Below, in pieces: positions 1 through 6,793 of a stretch of DNA of 9,126 bases. Source of the stretch: Desulfuromonadales bacterium (GTDB lineage Bacteria > Desulfobacterota > Desulfuromonadia > Desulfuromonadales > BM103). The stretch's first letter is position 1, and each line of letters begins with the position of its first letter. The translations under genes and the position numbers were made by a program. The stretch lies in contig JAOUDB010000075.1 in NCBI GenBank assembly GCA_029859485.1, positions 1 through 9,126 of the forward strand, given 5' to 3'. The notes beneath the pieces were generated by a model. It did no database searches, was not told where the DNA came from, and was given only the letters and a program-made list of their open reading frames with translations.

Positions 1-1588
1 GCTCCTTGACCACCACCAGATCCATAAGGTCATGTTCAAAAACCACACCCATAAAATCCTGCACCGAGATAATCCCGGCCAGCTCTCCCTGGGCATTCAC
101 CAGGGGGAAATTGGTGTGCTTGGCCTGCTCTATGAAACTGGCAAACTGGCCCAGTGTCATATGCTCCGGGATGGTCTCTACATCACGAACCATGACGTCA
201 CCAACCTGCAGCGATTTCATGATATTTCGTTCTTTGCCCGCCTCAAGGTCGATGCCGAGCCGAGAGAGTTCGACGGTTTCCAGGCTGTCCTTTTTGAAAT
301 GCCGCGCGAAGGCAGTGCCAATCACACAGGTCAGCATGATCGGCACGATAACTTCATAGCTGTCGGTGATCTCAAAGAGGAGAAAGATCGCCGTCATCGG
401 TGCGTGGGTCGCTGCCGAAAGGAACGCCCCCATCCCGACCAGGGCGTAGGCACCCGGGGTAATTCCAGCGGTCGGAAACAATTGGGCAGCGATATGTCCG
501 AATGCGCCACCAGTGACCGCACCCAGATAAAGGCAGGGAGCGAAGAGCCCCCCCGGTAGTCCCGATCCGAGGGTAATCGAGGTTGCAATCGCCTTGGCTA
601 TGACCAATCCTGCCAACAGGTACCAGGTCTCCTTGCCGAAGAGGACATCTCCCATAAATTCATAACCGTTGCCGAAGACCTGGGGGAAGCCAAGGCCGAT
701 GATACCGACCAGCAGGCCCCCGATGGCCGGCTTGGCGAGTCGGTGAATTTTCAGAGCTGCGAAGCGGTCCTTGATCTTGAAATGGGTATCAATGAACAGC
801 GCCGCCAGGGCACCGATCAAAAGCCCAAGCAGAACATAGAGGATCAACTCCCAGTAGTTTCGTACCATGTAAGCCGGGGCGAGGAGTTCCGGTACGTTGC
901 CCAGCAGCGCTCGGGAAACAACCGTCGCCATGCCACTGGCGATCACAATCGAAGTAAAGCTGGACAGTTCAAATGACGCCAGCAGGACGATTTCCTGGGC
1001 GAAGAAGACCCCGGCGATCGGCGCATTAAAGGTGGCTGCAACACCGGCTGCTGCACCGCAAGCGACCAACACCTTGAGACGATCGCCGCTCATCTTGAAG
1101 AGCTGTCCGAACTGGGAACCGATCGCACCACCGATCATGGCAATCGGGCCCTCCTGTCCGGCCGAACCACCGGTACCAATGGTCACTGCGGCGCCGAGTC
1201 CACGGGTAAAGATAGGCCGCAGACGCAACTTGGAACCACGCAGGTTGACACGTTCGAGAAAAGCCGAGAAGCCCCCTTTGAGGTCTTCGCCAAACCAGTG
1301 CCAGATCGGGATGATCAGCAAGCCACCGATCAGCGGGCAGAAAACCACGGCCAGACGAGACCAGCTCCATTCCTCGAGGGAATAACCGAAAAAGTGTTCA
1401 CTCTGTTCGAAAACCCCCCAGTGAATCAGTTCAATGGTTTTACGAAAAGCGTAGTTTCCCAGACCACCCAGAAGGCCGATCATGACGGCCAGAATGATCA
1501 GGAAAGTATTTTCGCTGATGCGAAAAGAACGTTGCAACGCGATCAGGGGCTGGCGCAAACGTTCAAAAAGTTGTTTCTTGTAAGTCAA
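1..1588 (-). CDS. ClC-family chloride channel/transporter with CBS domain, C-terminus cut off by the window edge
   Basis: Integral inner-membrane protein of the ClC family, which moves chloride or other anions, either passively or in exchange for protons. 529 residues are visible. Translating the minus strand gives the family signatures in order: GTGGSAGQEGPIA, with the external gating glutamate at residue 146; GVAATFNAPIAGVFFAQEIV (about 184-202); GSGLPGGLFAP (341-351); and THAPMTAIFLLFEITD near residue 400. A cytosolic CBS domain begins about residue 459 (VGDVMVRD... then HTNFPLVNAQGELAGIIS); a second CBS is expected beyond the edge. The start is TTG at 1588-1586: GGAG at 1598-1595 sits six bases upstream, and the same frame has the glmS stop just before it, so no earlier ATG exists. 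The first ClC motif, normally GxGxPE, reads KGGFSA (104-109), and the internal proton glutamate is Ile200. Family assignment is secure; channel versus exchanger, and ion preference, are not. Confidence 0.93.
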   Translation of the reverse strand, partial: MTYKKQLFERLRQPLIALQRSFRISENTFLIILAVMIGLLGGLGNYAFRKTIELIHWGVFEQSEHFFGYSLEEWSWSRLAVVFCPLIGGLLIIPIWHWFGEDLKGGFSAFLERVNLRGSKLRLRPIFTRGLGAAVTIGTGGSAGQEGPIAMIGGAIGSQFGQLFKMSGDRLKVLVACGAAAGVAATFNAPIAGVFFAQEIVLLASFELSSFTSIVIASGMATVVSRALLGNVPELLAPAYMVRNYWELILYVLLGLLIGALAALFIDTHFKIKDRFAALKIHRLAKPAIGGLLVGIIGLGFPQVFGNGYEFMGDVLFGKETWYLLAGLVIAKAIATSITLGSGLPGGLFAPCLYLGAVTGGAFGHIAAQLFPTAGITPGAYALVGMGAFLSAATHAPMTAIFLLFEITDSYEVIVPIMLTCVIGTAFARHFKKDSLETVELSRLGIDLEAGKERNIMKSLQVGDVMVRDVETIPEHMTLGQFASFIEQAKHTNFPLVNAQGELAGIISVQDFMGVVFEHDLMDLVVVKE

Positions 1589-1591
1589 CAG

Positions 1592-3421
1592 CTACTCCAC
1601 GGTGACGCTTTTAGCGAGGTTACGGGGTTGGTCAACGTCGGTGCCCTTAAGAACGGCGATATGATAGGAAAGCAACTGCAGAGGAATTGTGGTCAACACC
1701 GGCATCAGGTCATCGATCGTCTGAGGAACGACCAGAACGGTTTCTGCTTTGTCCGCCAGCCCGGTCTCCGCCTGATCGGTAATCGCCACAACACGGCCAC
1801 CGCGTGCCTGCACTTCTTCCATGTTGGCGGCCACTTTCTCAAAAGTTTCATTGTGTGGAGCAATCACCACCACCGGCAGCTGTTCATCGATCAGGGCAAT
1901 TGGACCGTGCTTCATCTCACCCGCAGGATAACCTTCAGCATGGATGTAGGAAATCTCCTTGAGCTTGAGCGCCCCCTCCAGAGCAATCGGATACTGGTTG
2001 CCGCGACCGAGATAAAGAAAATCTTGAACATGCATAAGTCCGTGTGAAGCTTTCTCTATGGCTTCGTCCAACTCCAGACATTGCTCGACCTTACGCGGCA
2101 GACTGATCAGTTCACCAAGCATCTGGCGGCAGGCTTCCTGATCCAGCAGGCCACGAACTCGCCCGATATGGAGGGTAAAGAGATAAAGAGCAATCAACTG
2201 GGTGGTAAAGGCCTTGGTCGAGGCGACCCCGATTTCCGGCCCGGCGTGGGTATAGATGACGCCATCACTCTCACGGGCAATTGAAGACTCGACCACATTG
2301 CAGATGGCCAGGACCTTGCCGGCCTTGCCATGGGCTTCACGTAGAGCAGCCAGAGTGTCAGCCGTTTCACCACTCTGGCTGATCAGGATCGTCAGAGTCC
2401 GTTCGTTGACCAGAGGATCGCGGTAACGGAACTCGCTGGCAATATCGACTTCGACGGGAATCCGGGCATGCTTTTCGATCATGAACTTTCCAACCAGGGC
2501 CGCATGCCAGGAGGTGCCGCAAGCGACGATATAGATGCGCTCCAAACCCTTCAGGGTGGCATCATCGAGATTAAGTCCCTCGAGAAAGACTTCGCCATGG
2601 TCTTCACGGATACGCCCGGCAATGGTGTCGGCAATCGCCCGCGGCTGCTCATAAATTTCCTTGAGCATAAAGTGCCGATAGCCGTCTTTTTCGGCCATAA
2701 CCGGGCTCCAGGTGATTGTCTTCGGGGCTTTCTCAACCGGGGTTCCATCCAGGGTCGTAATGTCCATCCGTTCGGCGGTAAATACCACCAGCTCGCCATC
2801 TTCGAGAAAAATCATCTCGCGGGTATGCGAGAGCATGGCCGGAATGTCAGAGGCCACAAAGTATTCACCCTGGCCTTGTCCGACCACCAGGGGCGAGCCC
2901 TGCTTGGCGGCGATCAACTTGCCGGGTTCTTTATCAGAGAGAATCGCGACGGCATAGGCCCCCCGTACGTCAGAAAGCGCATTACGCACGGCCGCTTCAA
3001 AATCACCACAGTCCCGAAAATGTTGCTCTACCAGGTGGGCAATAATCTCTGTATCCGTCTCAGAAATGAAATTATGCCCCTGCTCACGCAGCTGGTTCTT
3101 AAGGTCGAGATAGTTTTCAATGATGCCATTATGGACGACGACAAAACCACCGGCATTGTGAGGATGGGCATTGACCTCAGAAGGGCGCCCATGGGTCGCC
3201 CAACGGGTATGACCGATACCGGTCTGCCCGGTCAGGGGCTTCTCGTGCAACTTCTTTTCCAGGTTGATCAACTTGCCCTCGGCACGAGAGATATTAATTT
3301 TACCCTGGTTGAGGGTTGCGATTCCGGCGGAATCATAACCACGATATTCAAGCTTGCGCAGACCGTCCAGAACGATGGGGGTTGCTTCCTGGGGGCCGAT
3401 ATAACCAACAATGCCACACAT
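1592..3421 (-). CDS. glmS: Glutamine--fructose-6-phosphate aminotransferase (isomerizing)
   Basis: Cytosolic enzyme converting fructose-6-phosphate and glutamine to glucosamine-6-phosphate and glutamate, the committed step toward UDP-GlcNAc. At 609 residues it matches the E. coli enzyme in length. The N-terminal class II glutamine amidotransferase domain starts MCGIVGYIG, giving the catalytic Cys after Met removal, and has the GHTRWATHG motif. Two SIS sugar-isomerase domains follow, with ACGTSWHA around Cys301, SQSGET at 348-353 (phosphosugar binding), the [14 protein letters not shown] loop, and the conserved tail LAKSVTVE, whose Lys604 is the Schiff-base lysine of the family. The start is supported by GAGG at 3430-3427, five bases upstream of the ATG. 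It lies 33 bases after glmU in the same orientation, so the two consecutive enzymes are probably co-transcribed. That gap is too short for a glmS ribozyme. All key residues are present. Confidence 0.98.
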   Translation of the reverse strand: MCGIVGYIGPQEATPIVLDGLRKLEYRGYDSAGIATLNQGKINISRAEGKLINLEKKLHEKPLTGQTGIGHTRWATHGRPSEVNAHPHNAGGFVVVHNGIIENYLDLKNQLREQGHNFISETDTEIIAHLVEQHFRDCGDFEAAVRNALSDVRGAYAVAILSDKEPGKLIAAKQGSPLVVGQGQGEYFVASDIPAMLSHTREMIFLEDGELVVFTAERMDITTLDGTPVEKAPKTITWSPVMAEKDGYRHFMLKEIYEQPRAIADTIAGRIREDHGEVFLEGLNLDDATLKGLERIYIVACGTSWHAALVGKFMIEKHARIPVEVDIASEFRYRDPLVNERTLTILISQSGETADTLAALREAHGKAGKVLAICNVVESSIARESDGVIYTHAGPEIGVASTKAFTTQLIALYLFTLHIGRVRGLLDQEACRQMLGELISLPRKVEQCLELDEAIEKASHGLMHVQDFLYLGRGNQYPIALEGALKLKEISYIHAEGYPAGEMKHGPIALIDEQLPVVVIAPHNETFEKVAANMEEVQARGGRVVAITDQAETGLADKAETVLVVPQTIDDLMPVLTTIPLQLLSYHIAVLKGTDVDQPRNLAKSVTVE

Positions 3422-3454
3422 AAAAACCTCGTTATGATGAATGTGAAGAGACGT

Positions 3455-4849
3455 CTATTTTTTCTGCTTCTGTAGCTTTTGGCGATTCCGAATCGCCCAA
3501 CCGGCGACGTTCTTCTGCTCAGCCCGGGTAATCGCAAGAGCATCCTCGGGGACATCCTTGGTAATCGTCGATCCGGCGCCGATCAAGCTGCCGCGACCGA
3601 TAGTGACCGGGGCAACAAACTGGGTGTCACTGCCAACGAAAACATCATCACCGATGGTCGTCTGATGTTTGTTAACACCATCGTAGTTGCAGGTAATCGT
3701 GCCACAGCCGATATTGACATTTTTACCAAGGCTGGCATCGCCGATGTAGGTTAAGTGACTGGCCTGCGACTTCTCGCCAAAAACGGCTTTCTTGGTTTCG
3801 ACAAAGTTGCCGATCTTGTTATTGCCGCTGAGAACCGTTCCCGGGCGCAGGTGCGCCATCGGCCCCACGGCACAGGAGTTACCCAGGGAAGATTCACTGA
3901 GTACGGAACCCGGTTTTAAGTGGACCTGATCAGCAATGCTGCAATCGGTCACCACAACGCCAGGTTCGATTTCACAACCGCTGCCGATGGTTGTCTTACC
4001 ACGGAGATGAACATTGGGGTGAAGCAGGGTATCAGCGCCGATCACCACATCCGGCTCGATGTAGGTCGTCGCCGGATCAACCAGCGTCACACCAGCCCGT
4101 TGATGCCCCTCGTTGATCCTCTGCCGCATGATGGCTCCGGCTTCGGCCAACTGCACACGATCATTGATACCCATCGCTTCCGCGGCATATTCAATCAGCA
4201 GAGCCTCAATCCGCCCTCCGGCTTTGCGGGCCGCAGCGACGATATCGGTTAGATAATATTCCCCCTGGGCATTGCTGTTATCCAGAGCCCGCAAGAATTC
4301 AAACGCTTCCGGTGCACGAAAGACGTAGATGCCGGTGTTAATCTCATCAACCAGGCGCTCGCTCCGCGAGGCGTCTTTCTCCTCAACGATCCGCTCAACC
4401 CCGTTCTTGCCACGGATAATGCGTCCATAACCGGTGGGGTCTTGCATTTGAGCCGTCAAGATGGTCACACTGGAAGCAGTTTTTTGATGATGCTGCAGAA
4501 GCTCCCGCAAGGTGGTTTCGCGCAACAGAGGCACATCGCCACAGAGCAGGAGCAGGTCTCCTGTAAACTCTGTCAGAGAGTCTTCCGCGCAGAGTAAGGC
4601 GTGCCCCGTTCCCAACTGTTCTTCCTGCAAGGCAAAGGTCAGTGGCTCTTCGGCAAGAACCTGTCTCACCTGCTCAGCGCCATGACCAATCACCGGGACA
4701 ATCGGCGTAGCACCAAGGGAGCGGGCCGTTTTGACCACGTGGCTCAGCATCGGCCTGCCGGCAACAGGATGAAGAACCTTGGGGAGTTGCGATTTCATCC
4801 GGGTTCCCTGGCCTGCAGCCAGGATTACAGCAGCGAGTTTTTTTGACAT
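3455..4849 (-). CDS. glmU: Bifunctional UDP-N-acetylglucosamine pyrophosphorylase / glucosamine-1-phosphate N-acetyltransferase
   Basis: Cytosolic bifunctional enzyme making UDP-GlcNAc: the C-terminal half acetylates glucosamine-1-phosphate with acetyl-CoA, and the N-terminal half transfers UMP from UTP. At 464 residues it is near the usual 450-460. The N-terminal nucleotidyltransferase domain (about 1-230) shows LAAGQGTRMKS with Lys24 in LPK, the QLGTGHAL uridine loop (79-86), LLCGDVPLL with the metal-binding Asp105, and NAQGEYYLTDIV. The C-terminal part is a left-handed beta helix of hexapeptide repeats, with RPGTVL, NFVETKKA, the catalytic His365 in SQASHLTYIGDA, and NIGCGTITCNYDG. The tail is Lys/Gln rich. 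GGAGG at 4860-4856 precedes the ATG by six bases, and a strong promoter lies just upstream. It is the first gene of the glmU-glmS-ClC unit. Confidence 0.98.
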   Translation of the reverse strand: MSKKLAAVILAAGQGTRMKSQLPKVLHPVAGRPMLSHVVKTARSLGATPIVPVIGHGAEQVRQVLAEEPLTFALQEEQLGTGHALLCAEDSLTEFTGDLLLLCGDVPLLRETTLRELLQHHQKTASSVTILTAQMQDPTGYGRIIRGKNGVERIVEEKDASRSERLVDEINTGIYVFRAPEAFEFLRALDNSNAQGEYYLTDIVAAARKAGGRIEALLIEYAAEAMGINDRVQLAEAGAIMRQRINEGHQRAGVTLVDPATTYIEPDVVIGADTLLHPNVHLRGKTTIGSGCEIEPGVVVTDCSIADQVHLKPGSVLSESSLGNSCAVGPMAHLRPGTVLSGNNKIGNFVETKKAVFGEKSQASHLTYIGDASLGKNVNIGCGTITCNYDGVNKHQTTIGDDVFVGSDTQFVAPVTIGRGSLIGAGSTITKDVPEDALAITRAEQKNVAGWAIRNRQKLQKQKK

Positions 4850-4876
4850 TTTTTCCCTCCATTATCTAAGCTCGCC

Positions 4877-4905
4877 ATTATTTCGAAATGCCTCGTAAAG
4901 GTCAA
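4877..4905 (-). promoter_or_regulatory. Sigma70-type promoter for glmU-glmS-ClC
   Basis: On the minus strand, TTGACC (4905-4900) and AATAAT (4882-4877) are separated by exactly 17 bases. Each box matches the sigma70 consensus at 5 of 6 positions. It lies 17 bases upstream of the glmU ribosome binding site, so the leader would be short. This is a consensus match by eye; no transcription start is known. Confidence 0.65.
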
Positions 4906-4973
4906 GCGGAGACAAGATCAATTCTGCAGTATTTCAAAGGAAAATGCAGCTTAACCGAGATTTAAGGTTTCTC

Positions 4974-5003
4974 TTTACCTTCCCGCACGGCCTCCAGTAT
5001 ATT
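4974..5003 (+). promoter_or_regulatory. Possible promoter for the MXAN_5187-like and patatin genes
   Basis: TTTACC (4974-4979; 4 of 6 to the -35 consensus) and TATATT (4998-5003; 5 of 6 to the -10 consensus) are 18 bases apart, about 36 bases upstream of the start codon at 5040. It is weaker than the opposing glmU promoter. It is the best candidate in the region for rightward transcription. Confidence 0.45.
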
Positions 5004-5039
5004 GGTCGTTCAAATTAACAAGGGGGACGAACTGAGAAA

Positions 5040-5591
5040 ATGGGTAGCCGGGGACAAATAACCGAACTTCTAAACCAGCTGGCGCATGACTTAAAGACCC
5101 TTGAAATTGCTTATGAGAAGTATTTCCTCGGCACGGAAAAACGTGCTCCCGAAAAGGAACGGCAGAAGATCACTTTGCGCATGCGCAAAATGATCACGCA
5201 CTATATCCCGCAAACTGACCTGCGCTACAAACTGCAAAGCATTAGCAGTCGATTCAACAGCTACTGCGGCTACTGGGATCGCATCCAGCGTCTGATTGAC
5301 GAAGGCAGGTACGAACGTCACACCTCGCGGATCAATCGCTCTGAAAGCTTTAAGCCACCGACAGGCAAGGTTTCAGCAGAAGAAATCGACAACCCGGTGG
5401 ACAACCTCTATGAAGAACTGGTGACTGCTCACAAGGCTTGTGAGCTTCGCCCTCCCAACAGAGAACAGGTTGTCAGTTTACTGTCCAGACAGAAAGAAGC
5501 CATCCAGAAACGCTTTGGTAACAAACAGGTCGACTTTGTGGTCGTCACAGAGGCGGGCAAACCCAAGATCAAGGTACGCGCCAAACGGTGA
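5040..5591 (+). CDS. MXAN_5187 C-terminal-domain-like protein of unknown function
   Basis: Small, charged, predicted soluble protein of 183 residues with no signal peptide or membrane segment. The first two thirds look mostly helical. The core pattern YEKYFLG (25-31), a basic helix at about 38-52, then PQTDLRYKLQSISSRFNSY with GYWDRIQRLIDEG (57-89) resembles the delta-proteobacterial proteins named after Myxococcus MXAN_5187 (C-terminal domain), as I recall that family; its biochemical role is not known to me. A proline-rich linker (about 105-125) leads to a second segment with PPNREQVVSLLSRQ, ending in a basic strand-like tail. The ATG at 5040 is the only sensible start, with an in-frame stop at 5016-5018; the purine-rich AGGGGG at 5021-5026 is rather distant at 13 bases. 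The patatin gene follows after nine bases, so the two are probably co-translated. Confidence 0.75.
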   Translation: MGSRGQITELLNQLAHDLKTLEIAYEKYFLGTEKRAPEKERQKITLRMRKMITHYIPQTDLRYKLQSISSRFNSYCGYWDRIQRLIDEGRYERHTSRINRSESFKPPTGKVSAEEIDNPVDNLYEELVTAHKACELRPPNREQVVSLLSRQKEAIQKRFGNKQVDFVVVTEAGKPKIKVRAKR

Positions 5592-5600
5592 GTCAACATC

Positions 5601-6716
5601 ATGAATGAGCAACGCAGCAAAACAGCTATGGTTCTGGCCGGCGGCGGCATCATGGGCGCTGCGTACGAGATCGGCTGCCTGGCCGCCCTCGACCGTCTTT
5701 TCAACCCGGGCTTTTCCACCCGCCGCTTCGACACCTACATCGGTATCAGCGCCGGTTCTGTGATCGCCGCCCTGGTCGCCAATCGCATTGATCCCGGCGG
5801 ACTTTTCAGAACAATCGCCCGCAATGAAAGCACGGTTTTCAACTGGCGACGACGTGATGTTTATCGCGTTAACTGGTGGGCAACGATTCTTTCTCTGGCA
5901 GGCTTGCCATTCAATCTTCTGCGGGTCCTCAAGCACTATCGAAAAAATAACTGGCAAGTTCGTCTGAGCGATTTGCCACATCTCATCCACGAACAGTTTC
6001 CAGCGGGCCTCTTTTCTCTGGAGCCGCTTCAATCTTACCTTTGTAAAGCCTTTCACGATGAAGGCCTCTGCGACGACTTCAAAGACCTCTCCTGTGAGCT
6101 CTTTATCCCGGCTTACGATCTTGATTCCGGAGAGCGGATCATCTTCGGCAAGCCCGGGCATCAGGAGTTACACATCTGTCAGGCCATCACAGCATCCAGC
6201 GCCATTCCTTTCTTCTTTCAGCCACACCGGATTAAGCAGCGCGCTTACCTGGATGGCTCGACAGGCAAAGTGGCCCATATTGATATCGCCATCGAGAATG
6301 GCGCGAAACTGGTCGTTCTGATCAATCCCCGGGTCCCTTTCTGCAACGACCAGAATACGACCTGCCTACCCTCTCTCTCCTACGGCAAATGTTCACAGAT
6401 TGATGAGCTTGGCGTGCTCTTTACATGGGAACAGGCAAAACGAATCGAGAGCCGCGAGAAAATGATTATGGCTCTCGAGCACTATCGCCATAAACATCCC
6501 GATGTCGATATTCTGCTCTTCGAACCTGCGACCGATGAAGCACTCCTCTTCTTCCAGGGGCCCATGTCGATTACGGCGCGCAACCAGGTGATGCAACGCG
6601 GTTACCAGTTGACCCTCGAAGGCCTGAAGAGCAACTACGAAGAGCTGGCCGGAATCTTTTCCAGGCATGGCATTCAGACAACAAGCAAGAGTCTCGGACA
6701 GGCGCCCCCCTCTTGA
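5601..6716 (+). CDS. Patatin-like phospholipase family protein
   Basis: Serine lipid acyl hydrolase of the patatin family, expected to cleave acyl chains from phospholipids or related lipids using a Ser-Asp dyad. It has 371 residues. The oxyanion-hole glycine run is AGGGIMGAAYEIG (13-25), the nucleophile elbow is GISAG with Ser50, and the catalytic Asp218 sits in YLDGS, followed by the usual strand KLVVLINPRVPF. All catalytic elements are present. The C-terminal part (about 270-360) has PDVDILLFEP and a GPMSITARNQVMQRGYQ segment typical of one bacterial subfamily. There is no clear signal peptide, so a cytosolic or peripheral membrane location is likely. GGTGAG at 5587-5592, overlapping the upstream stop codon, serves as ribosome binding site eight bases from the ATG, which suggests translational coupling. 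The true substrate is unknown. Confidence 0.92.
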   Translation: MNEQRSKTAMVLAGGGIMGAAYEIGCLAALDRLFNPGFSTRRFDTYIGISAGSVIAALVANRIDPGGLFRTIARNESTVFNWRRRDVYRVNWWATILSLAGLPFNLLRVLKHYRKNNWQVRLSDLPHLIHEQFPAGLFSLEPLQSYLCKAFHDEGLCDDFKDLSCELFIPAYDLDSGERIIFGKPGHQELHICQAITASSAIPFFFQPHRIKQRAYLDGSTGKVAHIDIAIENGAKLVVLINPRVPFCNDQNTTCLPSLSYGKCSQIDELGVLFTWEQAKRIESREKMIMALEHYRHKHPDVDILLFEPATDEALLFFQGPMSITARNQVMQRGYQLTLEGLKSNYEELAGIFSRHGIQTTSKSLGQAPPS

Positions 6717-6744
6717 TTTCAATCAGGCCTGGACTGTGCGCTGG

Positions 6745-6773
6745 TTGACGAAGGTAAAGCTGACCGGTAAAGT
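6745..6773 (+). promoter_or_regulatory. Possible promoter for the radical SAM gene
   Basis: TTGACG (6745-6750) and TAAAGT (6768-6773) are 17 bases apart in the 77-base gap after the patatin gene. They match the sigma70 consensus at 5 and 4 of 6 positions. A start near 6780 would leave a leader of about 14 bases containing the GGGA Shine-Dalgarno at 6785-6788. The gene may instead be read through from upstream; no terminator is visible in the gap. Confidence 0.35.
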
Positions 6774-6793
6774 TAATTCTCGGCGGGATCTTT

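Larger units (their letters stand above)
4850..5039. other. Divergent intergenic region with small dyads
   Basis: This 190-base spacer separates the two divergent transcription units and encodes no protein that I can support. Besides the two promoters it contains two small inverted repeats between them. One is CTGC...ATTT at 4924-4934 pairing with AAATGCAG at 4942-4949, with a three-base bulge and a seven-base loop. The other is CTTAA (4950-4954) against TTAAG (4962-4966). They could be operator sites or chance; nothing identifies a regulator. Confidence 0.4.

Noticed and set aside
3422..3454. Possible glmS ribozyme or riboswitch upstream of glmS
   Set aside because: The gap to glmU is only 33 bases, far too short for the ribozyme, and glmS ribozymes belong mainly to Gram-positive bacteria.
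2468..3475. Long plus-strand open frame (335 codons) antisense to glmS
   Set aside because: The minus strand encodes a full-length, motif-complete GlmS. The antisense product resembles no family I know and has no credible ribosome binding site, so it is a shadow of codon bias.
5478..6161. Minus-strand open frame (227 codons) inside the patatin region
   Set aside because: It overlaps the patatin catalytic core and the end of the preceding gene, both convincing on the plus strand. No recognisable motifs.
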